From contig JAPDOI010000106.1 in assembly GCA_029168955.1 (NCBI GenBank), forward strand, positions 767,001 through 831,000: a stretch of DNA of 64,000 nt, written 5' to 3'. The notes beneath the pieces are model-generated. The model was not told the DNA's origin. It was given only the letters and a program-made list of their open reading frames with translations, and made no database searches. Origin of the DNA: Aplectana chamaeleonis. Lineage: Eukaryota; Nematoda; Chromadorea; Rhabditida; Cosmocercidae. Shown here piece by piece: positions 27,701 through 37,800 of this stretch. The stretch's first letter is position 1; the number at the start of each line of letters is the position of its first letter. Made by a program: the position numbers and the translations under genes.

Positions 27701-30700
27701 GGCCAGCTTCGCCAACCCCCTCCCATCATGAGCAGTCTTCGTTTGGCTTCGCCAAACGAAGGGCCGGCTTCGCCGACCCCCTTCCATCATGTGCAGTGTT
27801 CGTTTGGCTCCGCCAAACGAAGGGTCGACTTCGCCGCCCCCCTTCCCTCATATGCAGTGTTCGTTTGACTTCGCCAAACGCAGGGTCGACTTCGCCGACC
27901 CCCTTCCATCATGTGCAATCTTCGTTTGGCTTCGCCAAACGAAGGGCCGGCTTCGCCGACCCCCTTCCATCATGTGCAGTATTCGTTTGACTTCGTCAAA
28001 CGAAGGGTCGACTTCGCCGACCCCCTTCCATCATATGCAGTGTTCGTTTGACTTCGCCAAACGAAGGACCGACTTCGCCGACCCCCTTCCATCATGTGCA
28101 GTATTCGTTTGACTTCGTCAAACGAAGGGTCGACTTCGCCGACCCCCTTCCATCATGTGCAGTGTTCGTTTGACTTCGCCAAACGCAGAGTCAGCTTCGC
28201 CGACCCCCTTCCATCATGAGCAGTGTTCGTTTGGCTTCGCCAAACGAAGGACCGACTTCGCCGACCCCCTTCCATCATGTGCAGTATTCGTTTGACTTCG
28301 TCAAACGAAGGGTCGACTTCGCCGACCCCCTTCCATCATGTGCAGTGTTCGTTTGACTTCGCCAAACGCAGGGCCAGCTTCGCCAACCCCCTCCCATCAT
28401 GTGCAGTCTTCGTTTGGCTTCGCCAAACGAAGGGCCGGCTTCGCCGACCCCCTTCCATCATGTGCAGTGTTCGTTTGACTTCGCCAAACGCAGGGCCAGC
28501 TTCGCCAACCCCCTCCCATCATGTGCAGTCTTCGTTTGGCTTCGCCAAACGAAGGGCCGGCTTCGCCAACCCCCTTCCCTCATGAGCAGTATTAGTTTGG
28601 CTTCGCCAAACGAAGGGTCGGCTTCGCCGACCCCCTTCCCTCATGAGCAATCTTCGTTTGGCTTCGCCAAACGAAGGGCCGGCTTCGCCGACCCCCTTCC
28701 ATCATGTGCAGTATTCGTTTGACTTCGTCAAACGAAGGGTCGACTTCGCCGACCCCCTTCCATCATATGCAGTGTTCGTTTGACTTCGCCAAACGCAGGG
28801 CCAGCTTCGCCAACCCCCTCCCATCATGAGCAGTCTTCGTTTGGCTTCGCCAAACGAAGGCCGGCTTTGCCGACCCTCTTCCATCATGTGCAGTGTTCGT
28901 TTGACTTCGCCAAACGCAGGGCCAGCTTCGCAAACCCCCTCCCATCATGTGCAGTCTTCGCTTGGCTTCGCCAAACGAAGGGCCGGCTTCGCCAACCCCC
29001 TCCCATCATGAGCAGTATTAGTTTGGCCTCGCCAAACGAAGGGTCGGCTTCGCCGACCCCCTTCCATCATGTGCAGTGTTCGTTTGACTTCGCCAAACGC
29101 AGGGCCAGCTTCGCCAACCCCCTCCCATCATGTGCAGTCTTCGTTTGGCTTCGCCAAACGAAGGGCCGGCTTCGCCGACCCCCTTCCATCATAAGCAGTG
29201 TTCGTTTGACTTCGCCAAACGCAGGGCCAGCTTCGCCAACCCCCTCCCATCATGAGCAGTGTTCGTTTGACTTCGCCAAACGCAGGGCCAGCTTCGCCGA
29301 CCCCCTTCCATCATGAGCAGTGTTCTTTTGGCTTCGCCAAACGCAGAGCCAGCTTCGCCGACCCCCTCCCATCATGAGCAAACTACGGCGACGTTTGACA
29401 CGTCTAACGGTTGCAATCAAAACATGGGCATGAAAATAAGCTAAGTTTATTTATTTTAAAAAAATTACTTGACTTTTTTTCATAAATTTAGATTACGTAC
29501 AACTAACCTGTCTGCGAGATCATCGTCCTCTCCTCCCCAACCCCAATACTTATTCGAAAAACCGTTTATAGACCGCAATTGAGCAACAGTCATAGCACTT
29601 ATTCCACCAAATATCGTTTTATATGGAAGCCTGAATGAGAAAATGCTCTTAGGGCATATACACTAGTATGTACACTGTATACACAAACGTGCAAAACTGG
29701 AATTTAAACCCTATCACCGTATTTAACCTTACTTATAATTGAATTTATCTACAGCCACACTCATGTGTCGAGGAATTGTCGGGCAGGAATAGAGATTTCT
29801 ATCATCTTCAGGCAGAAGATCGACATCGTGGAAGATGAAACATTCCCATGGATACAATTTCATGCCCTCAGCAAAACCGACATTCATCAACTGCAAAGGG
29901 AGATAATTAGGCATGGGATAGGGGATCCTCATACAGTACGAAAGGGCTAAACCTCACCAACCTTCGCCCTATTGAAGGTCTGATTCGCGATCTGCTCGAC
30001 AACAATAATCGCATAGTCAAGTTGTTGTTTTGTAAGAAACGAGATGAGATTATGAAGCATTATCCGCAGATGGGAGTCTCGATCACGATACGGAACGACG
30101 ACTGCAACCTAAAATGCACCTGCTAGTAATTCGCAGAACAGTTTCCTCGAGGCAAGGTTGAGCAGGTTAGCGAATCGGCGCAACATGATGTCGCAAAAAA
30201 GTTTGGGATTTTTTCTTGAGAAAATGAAAACTTGAGGGAGGTCGTAAACTCTTTGAAGGAAAAGGAAATTCCTCCAAACCACTTGAAAAGCTAAAATGAG
30301 GTACATACTGTGCTTCTCTGGGCCGAATTCTGGTTCGCAATTGCGTCTCGACACGCTTTGTGGCTGCGCGCATTCTAGTCGGAAAGTTTCCAGCGCCGCA
30401 GCCGCCGATCTATTGACTCTAGGTGGGTTTTAGAAGCTGGAAAGTAAACAGAGTTGGAGAAAACTCTATAAAAAGCCATATCGAGTCGGCTTCGACGCTG
30501 GAAACTCGACTGACACCAGCGCGTGCGGCCGCAAAAGCGTGTCGAAAGGCCATTGCGGACCGGAATTCGGCCCAGATAAGCACAGTATAGTCGCTCTCTG
30601 ATACAAGGATTGCAGCGCGAGAACAGTTGTGTCTCCAGAGGCCGTCATCAAATTCTACGACATGATGGGTGTACGACATGGTTTGGGCAAAGTATTAGAT

Positions 30701-33700
30701 AAAACTTTTATTCAGGGGTCATTCGGTAAGTTGCATACCAATTTGTTGCCTATTTGTCGAAGGGGGTAGTCAGAAAATTTTCCAAAACCTTGGTCGACAG
30801 GGGGGAGGTCATAGCACCGCCGAACAATGTCGCAACGGCCTGCTTAACCCTGCCTCGTGGAAAGCATCGAGCACGCAGGAGAACATCTCCCGTTTTTAGG
30901 CCTGTTCATAGTTCTCCCAAGACAACCCCTCTTGAAAATTGACTCTGGCAAAGGAACTCCTTTTCGCAAAGCGGCCATTCCAAATGAAATGCACTTTACT
31001 AGAACCACTCTTGAACATGAAGTCCAGAAATGCCCTTAGCAGCTGCCTAGGGTCACTCCGAAAGAAGTTACGGGCCATTTTCAAGCTTCGCGGAAAAGCG
31101 AGGGCATCAGGCAATTCTTAGCGTGTTTTAGACTTGTTTCTTCAGGATTTTGCTCCAAACTTGCAATCAGGGATAACCTGGGTGTTGAACACGAATCTGA
31201 GGCCCTCTTGTCGTGATTTTCACCTTTCCCGTAGTTTGCGGTAGAAACCATGCCATTTAGCGAGCTTAACCTACCTTAATAACTCGGAAATCGATAAAAG
31301 GACATAAATCTCGTAGTCAGCAAGAAATTTCGAGACAAATCTGAGGCTGACCAGACTACCGTATACCCACCGCATTCTCCCATAAGCTGTCAAAATTGAT
31401 AAACGGACCTCAGTTTGCGTTGGACACTCCAAAAACCCCAGAAAAAACGATTTGAGACACATCTATAGTAGCATTACGGAAATCGTCGGAAGTCGCGTTT
31501 TGCCCTCATATTCTCCCGTAATGGGAGGCTTTTGGAAAGAACTTTGTCGAAAACTTAAGAAAATCGACAAATCAGCTTCAGTCCTTGATCAGGACCCACG
31601 AATTACCTCCTTGGGAGAATTTCAGGCTAAATCAGGAACACTTTTCTTAAAGGCGTTCAGAACCACCTATGTGAAAGTTGTGAACGCTCTTTTTCAGAAT
31701 GCGCTTTACCTCCTCCAACAGATTGTATGGTTGCTACTCGCAAATGTTCTCCAACCGTTCTAAGGGTGATCAGACTTGGCGCCGTAAATTAGAAATTTCT
31801 TCTTGCGTGAACGATTTTTCCTTTCCTTGAGAGCTGAAACTCACCCTATGCCGCGACAGACACTCCTTCGGCTTCCCATGACCACCTGGTTCAAGATAAT
31901 AATAGAGCTTCTCAAGTGAACTATACGATGGCGCATCCATCCACACCCTAATTGGTCCATTGAGCCTTGGAGGTGTCAACGGACACAACTCTAGATCTGG
32001 CGGTTGTCGCATAAACGGATAGCTGATATTCGACCATTCATCTGCAAACAGAAATTCGATAAATAAACATTCCATGGGGCAAACCTTCAATAACAACAGG
32101 ACCGTTTCAAAAATGCGTAAACTCATGAAAAAAGGGGGGCACACCTCAGCAAACAAGTAAACTGCTTTGTTTCTCCTCTCACAAAATATTAAGGAAAATC
32201 TATTACTATCTCTCTTTTCTCCTCCTCCCACCCCCCAAAAGTGTCCACCCTCCTCACACCATATTTTCAGTGAGCAAACACATATGAAGTTGCCTAATCC
32301 AAAGAATATTTAAAAACCAAACATGTCAGAACGAACAGTGATAAAAACATGTGCTTATGCCAGATTACGTGAGCACACCGTCCCTCGTCGCTGCATAATG
32401 TAAACATAACAGCCAGCGACTTGTCCAAACGCAAAGAAAACTGCCATAAACCACCCAGCAAACACCCATTTATAGGAATTGAGGAAAATGACTTTGTGGC
32501 TAAGCAAACATTTCCAAAAAAATCACCATCGATGCTGTCGTTCCCTCGCAGTAAAGTTCGACCGATAGTAGGAACACCGGTGACACCATCGCTAGAGAGG
32601 TAAGGCGCTGTTGAGAGATCCTCCTCTTCTCGATGGGTCACCGTATTTGCCAACACCGACTCCAACGGATCATCTTTCAAGTACGTGCCGATACGGTCAA
32701 AGTTCTCGTAAATTGACTGACCCTGAAAAAAAGGGAAGCGAATATTTGTAAAGCGCAAACTCATGATTTGTCCCCAATGACACTACATAATTATAGTGAA
32801 GAACTATAGGCTGTGAATTCACGAAAATCCCATGGTTTTTTCGCGTGGGGGTGCGCGGCGGAGGAAAGAGACAGCGAGAAAACGGAGGGTAAACGGAGAC
32901 AGCAGCATCGCGCACGTGAAAGTTCCCTACCACTTTACTTTGGCAATTTTCAAACTTTCAAATGTTACCAAGTGGGATATGCCGATCAAAGGCGCAATTT
33001 TTTTTCAGTCCTTCTTTTCAGTTCTAAAAATAGGTATTCTGACTTCCTGGCCGATTTTTGTCATACCTCTGTTCTTACTCTTCTCAGAGGGATCCAAAGC
33101 CTAAGTTTTTACCAAAAAAAAAACCAGCGACTTTTTCATCGTGATCACTGCCTTTAAATAAACTGAAGTCGTACTAACTAAGAGCATAATGGTACTTTAG
33201 CCAAAAGTGTACAGATGGAGGAGAAAAAATCGAGAACAGACCACTTGCAACACTTTCTGATCAACCTAATAACCACCGTAACCTTACAGTAAACCTATTG
33301 AAATTAACAGATTCGCCTCAGGAGCCCAACATAACCCCACAGAAAAGTTCAGAGCCAAATCTGAATTGTGGAAGCTTCAAGAACGCCTATAAGTTCATCC
33401 AGAGTGAATGTACGCATCTAGGAAAGCCTTCCTCGTTGTCTGCGTTCAAAACGGTTTTAGGAAGACATTTCTCATGTAGAAGCCAAAGTTTCTAAACAAA
33501 CTTTACTTGTCATGGGACTGTCTGACGGGGAGATAGAAAAAAACATGTGTACGTCTTCTAATACTTTTAGCCTCTAGACAACCAGTGAAGCATTTAGGGT
33601 TCCAGACGAGCGCATGACGCAACTTCGGTCAAAAGCATGCCTACAAAATAACATTTCTCCCTCCTTTTCTCTTCGATTCGAACCCTACTTGAGTGAATGA

Positions 33701-33876
33701 ATGACAACTTTGTGGTCAAATCTGCCCATTAATTAGGATCAAATGCATTGCATTTTTTCCAGAAACCGTCCACCTATACAAAAATCACCTACCTTGTCAA
33801 ACACCAAATGCAATAGGACGCCAGCGACGAAGAGAGCAAGCAGCACCTTGAATTTGTTCCTCGTCATCAGCGTCAT
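12594..33876 (-). CDS. bre-4: Beta-1,4-GalNAc/galactosyltransferase (bre-4 type), complete, 8 exons
   Basis: Spliced coding sequence 33876-33793, 32722-32527, 32041-31845, 30108-29962, 29890-29733, 29630-29508, 15295-15194, 12765-12594 (392 codons plus stop). All junctions are GT-AG and every phase matches. Residues 1-10 are cytoplasmic and basic, 11-26 form the signal anchor, followed by a stem and a GT7-family catalytic domain. Visible landmarks are VVVPYRDR, FNRAK, the DVD metal motif (230-232), GWGGEDDD (291-298) and Met322/His325 as further metal ligands. Cysteines 113/154 and 225/244 match the two disulphides of bovine B4GALT1. N-x-S/T sequons occur at 89, 98 and 201. Ile267 stands where bovine B4GALT1 has Tyr289; in invertebrate relatives this goes with UDP-GalNAc use, so the product is probably a LacdiNAc-making Golgi enzyme (inference). 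C. elegans BRE-4 acts in glycolipid synthesis. The gene spans 21.3 kb mainly because of a satellite-filled intron 6. Confidence 0.92.
13649..14090. mobile_element. TTAA-type TIR element in bre-4 intron 7
   Basis: The left end AGGCAGCATACACGCTCG follows TTAA (13645-13648), and the right end CGAGCATGTATGCTGCC is followed by TTCA. The interior is itself roughly palindromic (AATGCGTAG words and GGGCAAATACAGG on both sides). It is the same family as 37801-38237. Confidence 0.75.
14560..15010. repeat. Dispersed low-copy repeat in bre-4 intron 7
   Basis: The same word series as at 4140, 31180 and 35080: TAGGTTAAGGTA, TACCGTAATCTACCG, AAAATCGACAACTGGACCTCA and a GAGGACCCC block. No coding content recognised. 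Confidence 0.45.
15194..15295 (-). CDS. bre-4: bre-4 exon 7 (third metal ligand)
   Basis: 102 bp, residues 303-335 with split codons. The encoded sequence runs GYQIARYPAKIARYKMIKH and EHEAKTNPIN. The Met-x-x-His matches the Met344/His347 metal ligands of bovine B4GALT1 with identical spacing from residue 267. It lies 14.2 kb from exon 6. Confidence 0.92.
15805..16262. mobile_element. TTAA-type TIR element in bre-4 intron 6
   Basis: The left end AGGCAGTGTCCACGAT follows TTAA (15801-15804), and the right end ATCGTGAACACTACC is followed by TTCA. The 134-codon plus-strand frame 15850-16254 lies entirely inside and has no recognised domain; it is treated as non-coding. Confidence 0.65.
16857..17097. 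mobile_element. Short palindromic MITE in bre-4 intron 6
   Basis: CCATTATGGAGCACAG at the left is mirrored by CTGTGCTCCATAATATGG at the right, and the inner GGGGCG and GCGCGCC words also mirror. About 240 bp, no open frame of interest. Confidence 0.7.
17441..17546 (+). repeat. 106-bp direct repeat, left copy (flanks satellite block)
   Basis: AAACTACGGCGACG through TTTTTTTCATAA is repeated at 29380-29485 in the same orientation with one visible mismatch (position 17455, C against T). Both copies lie inside bre-4 intron 6 and bracket the inserted block 17547-29379. Confidence 0.92.
17698..17980. mobile_element. TA-flanked foldback MITE, copy 1
   Basis: It starts TACTGTGCTTCTCTGGGCC and ends GGCCCAGGTAAGCACAGTA. 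The arms continue through CGGTCCGCAATTGCG and its complement, and the centre keeps GACTCTAGGTGGGTTTTAGA. Copies at 30306-30587 and 51275-51539 are in the same orientation. The TA ends suggest the Tc1/mariner type. It lies inside the satellite-bearing block. Confidence 0.85.
20540..21700 (+). repeat. Array sub-block duplicated at offset 2,556-2,557 bp, copy A
   Basis: Rare variants recur in the same order as at 23096-24256: TTCTTTTGGC, the GGCTTGGCC double unit, CATCAGGTGCAG, CTCATGACCAG and CCAACCATGAGCAG. The shared order of rare variants shows a block duplication within the satellite rather than independent mutation. Confidence 0.85.
23096..24256 (+). repeat. Array sub-block duplicated at offset 2,556-2,557 bp, copy B
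   Basis: Partner of 20540-21700. A few differences between copies (for example a TTAGTTTGTC variant against TTAGTTTGGC) show some divergence since duplication. A shorter part of the same block recurs near 26820-27060. Confidence 0.85.
29380..29485 (+). repeat. 106-bp direct repeat, right copy
   Basis: Second copy of 17441-17546. It begins abruptly inside the last satellite unit (after CATCATGAGC) and ends 22 bp before the exon 6 donor of bre-4. Confidence 0.92.
29508..29630 (-). CDS. bre-4: bre-4 exon 6 (donor and acceptor sugar pocket)
   Basis: 123 bp, residues 262-301 with split codons at both ends. It encodes LPYKTIFGG and KYWGWGGEDDD. Ile267 replaces the vertebrate donor-selecting Tyr. 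The donor GTTAGT lies only 22 bp from the 106-bp repeat that closes the satellite block. Confidence 0.94.
29733..29890 (-). CDS. bre-4: bre-4 exon 5 (DVD metal-binding motif)
   Basis: 158 bp, residues 209-260 plus two bases. It encodes LMNVGF, the catalytic FHDVDLLPEDDRNLY block and RHMSVAVDKFNY. Cys225 and Cys244 flank the DVD as in vertebrate enzymes. The intron downstream is only 102 bp. Confidence 0.95.
29962..30108 (-). CDS. bre-4: bre-4 exon 4 (nucleotide-binding motif)
   Basis: 147 bp, exactly 49 codons (160-208). It begins VAVVVPYRDRDSHL and ends NQTFNRAK; both blocks are hallmarks of the family (sugar-nucleotide contact). Confidence 0.93.
30306..30587. mobile_element. TA-flanked foldback MITE, copy 2 (bre-4 intron 3)
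   Basis: The ends TACTGTGCTTCTCTGGGCC and AAGCACAGTA and the same interior as 17698-17980, with scattered differences. It contains CTCTATAAAAAGCC, as in the other copies. Confidence 0.85.
31180..31650. repeat. Dispersed low-copy repeat in bre-4 intron 3
   Basis: The same non-coding word series as at 4140, 14560 and 35080 (AACCTACCTTAA, AAATCGATAAAAGGAC, ATAAGCTGTCAAAATTGATA). No coding content recognised. Confidence 0.45.
31845..32041 (-). CDS. bre-4: bre-4 exon 3 (start of catalytic domain)
   Basis: 197 bp, residues 95-159. It contains CPLTPP, GPIRVWMDAP, YLEPGGHGKPKEC and SRHR, a run characteristic of beta-4-galactosyltransferases. The acceptor is TTTGCAG and the donor GTGAGT. Confidence 0.9.
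32527..32722 (-). CDS. bre-4: bre-4 exon 2 (stem region)
   Basis: 196 bp encoding residues 29-93 plus one base of codon 94. The acceptor is a T-run ending in CAG and the donor is GTGATT. The encoded stem is acidic and poorly conserved, as expected between anchor and catalytic domain, so this exon is supported by splice sites and phase more than by homology. Confidence 0.75.
32842..32918. repeat. GC-rich short repeat, copy 1 (bre-4 intron 1)
   Basis: CGCGTGGGGGTGCGCGGCGG then AAGAGACAGCGAGAAAACGG and GCGCACGTG at the end. Related copies are at 42866, 47170 and 51017. The ends are roughly inverted. Confidence 0.55.
33793..33876 (-). CDS. bre-4: bre-4 exon 1 (start codon and membrane anchor)
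   Basis: 28 codons from ATG at 33876. A second in-frame ATG lies three codons later. The exon encodes a short basic head (MTLMTRNKFK) and then a hydrophobic run typical of a type II Golgi anchor. The donor GTAGGT follows in phase 0. The start is chosen because the frame gives the expected N-terminal topology and splices in phase to exon 2. Confidence 0.8.
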
Positions 33877-36800
33877 CGCACCACCGTCGACAGGGGCGGA
33901 TTAAAGCGATTTGCACTCGCTATGGAGTCATCTGGTAAATATAGATACGATAGAAGCAGAATTATCTTGATGACGTCGGTCAGACAATAGAATCTCCCGT
34001 GAAATTACACGATCAGAGGCAGGCGTGAACAGGCGAACGACTGAAGCGAGTGAACTGTCGACCGCGGCCGCTGATCGGAACGATTCACATCAAACAGCAG
34101 CGGTCAACGCATATCATTACATCTAGTTTCGCGGAAAAACAAATGCACGACGGGAGACAATGTCGAACACGTAGGAAAGCTAGAGAAACACACAAAGATC
34201 ATGAGAAATGATCAAAATGGGAGAAAGGGGAGAAAATGGCAGGACTGATACAGGGAAATACTGCAAACGTCCTTTTCGATAGGAATTAAAATAATTCAAA
34301 AGTATTCCTTTTTCCGCCCCCCATCAAACGGCAAGTAGCGAGCGGAACAAGGTCACTCGAAGGAATTGTGTCAGCCAAACGCTTCACACAAAAAGCTTCA
34401 CCGAAATAGAGAATTCTGAACCGAAATAGTTGCAACAATGCCGACTGACATATTTTTGCAAACTAGATTTTTCCTGGAATCAGAGATTTGCCGAATTCAC
34501 AGTTTTCACTGGCCTACATGGCCCGGGATACGATAGTTCGCTCCAACAACTGGTCGCACACGCCGTTTCCAACGAAATTCAGAGCAGTTGATGTACTTCA
34601 AACGACGTTTCTGAAGTGCTTCTAACTGCTGCGGAGTTCTCTGGACCAAATTATCGCGGGTTTCCTCAGTTTCGCGCAGGTCAAGGCATGGCGCTGTGAT
34701 CGGTCCGTGTTGGGTGCGCCCCGCCCCCATGCAGCTCAGAAATTCATGCGGACCCTCCCTCCGACTTGGAACTTTGTGCGGCCCCTCTACGAGATGGAAA
34801 TTGTGCGGCCCGTGAGTGTGATCTTCAGATCATTTAAAAAATGATCGAAACTTACTGATTTTTAAAATAAGAAATCACTATTTTTATATTTCGAGTAATG
34901 CGCTTTCTAAATACTGTTTTATTCAATCTTACAATGTTCTGCACAGCTGGATACCAACTTTTGTTCTATGGCATTCGGTAAGGCTGCAGCTATATCCATG
35001 CCTCACTTCCTGGTGACCAAAGCTGCGGTCCCTCTCTGTGATCATCACAGCGTGAGCTTAACCCTGGTTGCGCGTTCAAGTAAGGGTACAAGCACTAGGC
35101 AATTTTCAGGGCGTTCAGAAGTATTGTTTCGGATTTAGCTCAAAGCTTGTTTCTGGGGGTTACTCCGCGTCCTGGATACAAAATTGAGGTCCAATTATCG
35201 ATTTTCGGGGAATTGCGACAAGTTCGGCACGGAGAGCCTCACCGAGGAAGGCTCTCGGGGCAAAGAGCCACTTTTGATGGCTTCCAAAACGCAATGATAG
35301 ATTTGCCTCGAAACTTCCCTGTTACTGTTATTTGGAGTCCTGAAGTCAAATCTGAGGTCCATTTATCGATTTTCGACAGATTACGGAAAGTTACGGTGGG
35401 AAGGTAGTTTAGCAAATGACTCAAATTTCACTCAAGACTCTGTGTCTGGGTTGCTGAATATGCATTTGTAGTCTATTTATCGATTTTTCAAACTACTAAG
35501 GTAGGCTACGCTAGTTGAACAGTAAAGCTCAGAATATCGAGAACAAAGACCCCGGGTTCGTGCTCAGGACCCCGAATAACCCCTCGCAGAAAATTTTGAG
35601 CCCAATTGGAAACAATTTTTCTGAACACTGAAAATTGTCTGATGGGCCCTTACCCTTCCCTTTTCGCCCAACTGAGAAAATCTTCCGTAACCCGGTTCGG
35701 AGATCACCGTAGCAGCTACAATCCTGGATTTCGAAATACTCTCTAACTGGAATATATTTCGTTGCAAACGGCCGGGTAATTCGAAAGAAGCATCTCCAGT
35801 TAGTTGCTTTTTTGGTTCTCGCTATCCATCAAATGTTCATGTGCGGGAGCGAAATTCGCGGTAACCATTGGAAAGGTAACTACCAAGCCGTTGTAGAGGT
35901 CAAAATCCCAGCGGCTCAATCCAGTTTCAAACAAGAATTGGGGCTCTCTAAGACTGGCCGTAAATAGTGCTATGCAGTAGAAACCATAAAAATAAACTGT
36001 ATACGGACGAGATCTGCACGAGAAAATTTCCTTATACCTAACAAATACTAATCTAAATGCTTGTATCAGAAGAAAAGTTATCAAAAAAGTAGGCATCGCA
36101 TTTGTGTATCGGCAACAAAACGACTTTTTAGAACGTGACCACCTCCAGATTTGACAATTTTTTGGGTATCACCGTGGTGATGACAACCATCTCTCCACCA
36201 AACTTTGGGAATGAGATTTTGCGAGCAGCCTGATATTAGGGTAGACAACAGTTTTATTCCAACCACACCTGTCACATCTTTATTCCACATTCACCTTGTT
36301 ATCTACCCATCAGGTGAAATACGCAAACGTCCACGATGAGTCACCATATCAAAACATTTCGTAAATCAATTTTGACGGGTTTCCAGAGATTTTCAACTTG
36401 AAAGTTTCTGAAGGAATTTGGGAAACTTTTTTTTTGAGAGGGGTGGAGCGAATCATGATTTTTTCTCACACTCGGCACAATGCAGCGGCCCCCACTCTGC
36501 AATCTGCGTAATTGCGCGCGATTTCGTAACGAGGAGAACACTCTAAATGCCGATCCCTTCGATTCATTCCTGGATGTTACCGCCATGTCGAAATTAACAG
36601 GTTTTTACCCGATTTCTCGAACTTTTCCCACCTCCACTGCGTAAGAACGCAATGCGTTCGCATGATATGGGGACCGAAGATTTTGTGTAAAACTGAAAAA
36701 AGGCACAGCGTGCTTACGTTGATGCTGGTTTTGCACAAAGGCCCGGATCGGTGCAAGTAATCGGTGGGAAATGGGGAGGTGTGATAGGCCAGCAAAATAT

Positions 36801-37796
36801 GTTCCTAAGGCAGGACAACACAAAACTCCGTTATCCGGTATTGCTGATTTACATCAAGAATCAAGTTTTCTTCCCCATTTTGTCATCGAACTCCTGTTTT
36901 CGTGTCTCAAATAAAGCCTGTGTAAAGTAAATTATCCCTTGTGTACTTTATGAATTACATTAGTTTGGTTTCAACTGAGATGCAGAACCTTCCCTACTAA
37001 ATACAGGCAATAACTATCTGACCCGTTTATTTCTTGTATCGACTCATGAAACTCTGAATATTTGCCTCGCACAACAACAAGGGCCAATCGCTTTCCGCTA
37101 AATCACACAGTACAGACTCAGTAGCAGGGCAAAAGGATAACAATGCTGCACAAAACCATCAATTTCCCAAATCACCAAAATTCACACGCGTTCATACAGT
37201 GGCAAGCTTTGCACTGAATTTTCGCCCGTCAAAAAGCAGCAGGGGCGAGACGGTGATCCATTAGCCGTAATGGATTTTTTGAAGGGTTTTGGCCATTCCG
37301 CTTCATTGTCCGCTTTTCCGAGATCGTTAGACACGATTATGGAAGGAGAGGTATTTTTTCTTCTCTGAAAGCGTCACTCCTAGACGTCTCCAACAAAAGC
37401 AGAATACGTAGTGGACTTGGCTGTTTGCAACAAAATAAACACCGATCGACATAAACCTAAATTTGTAGCTGCCAAAGATTACTCAAAACCGAGCTACGGA
37501 AAGGTTGACTCAAGAGGAGAACTTTTATATAGAGGATTTTCCAGCCTTACATACTCAGTTGGTGAAAATTCGACAAATCAATCAGTTCGATCCATCTTTA
37601 CTAAAAAAACCACTAAACCAACACGATAAGACTTCTTGAGAGGCAGCCAGAGGAAGTTAAGCGTGCTGCGTACCTTCCCCATCCACTTCAAATATCCGTG
37701 AGCCCATTCTGATTCCAAAATTTTGTTCTCTGTGAATTCAAATGTTCTATGAATTAAAACTGCCTTGATAAACAGAAAGAAGAAAACGATAGACAT
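33877..37796. other. 5' flank of bre-4 and intergenic DNA, no gene recognised
   Basis: The bre-4 promoter must lie just right of 33876, but no TATA box or initiator could be assigned. 35080-35640 carries the dispersed TACCGTAA-type repeat. Open frames here (up to about 98 codons) show no recognisable motif. Confidence 0.4.
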
Positions 37797-37800
37797 TTAA

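Larger units (their letters stand above)
18049..29379 (+). repeat. 61-bp hairpin satellite array, about 185 units, in bre-4 intron 6
   Basis: Regular tandem units of 61 bp begin clearly at 18098, with degenerate pieces from 18049. Each unit has palindrome 1 (CGTTTGGC, loop TTC, GCCAAACG, extending to 11-bp stems in CTTCGTTTGGC types), palindrome 2 (GGGTCGGC, loop TTC, GCCGACCC) and the spacer CCTTCCATCATGTGCAGT. Three main unit types mix: GGC/GCC, GAC/GTC and GAC/GCC in palindrome 1. Because 61 is not a multiple of 3 and the unit lacks stops in several frames, long overlapping frames appear on both strands; they are by-products and not genes. The array is transcribed as part of the bre-4 intron (inference). 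Confidence 0.97.

Noticed and set aside
18098..29379. CRISPR-like array of regular repeats
   Set aside because: Units are contiguous 61-bp satellite monomers with no unique spacers, no cas genes, and they lie in a eukaryotic intron.
33660..33700. tRNA B-box-like GGGTTCGAATC on the minus strand
   Set aside because: No matching A box, acceptor stem or anticodon arm could be placed around it.
35800..36096. 98-codon hydrophobic minus-strand frame as a receptor exon
   Set aside because: Hydrophobic composition only; no family motif and no convincing acceptor/donor pair with neighbouring exons.
36081..36290. Tc1-like transposase from a GGG-containing peptide on the minus strand
   Set aside because: Only a three-residue resemblance (SGGG) to the V-x-GGG-S block; no other transposase motif nearby.
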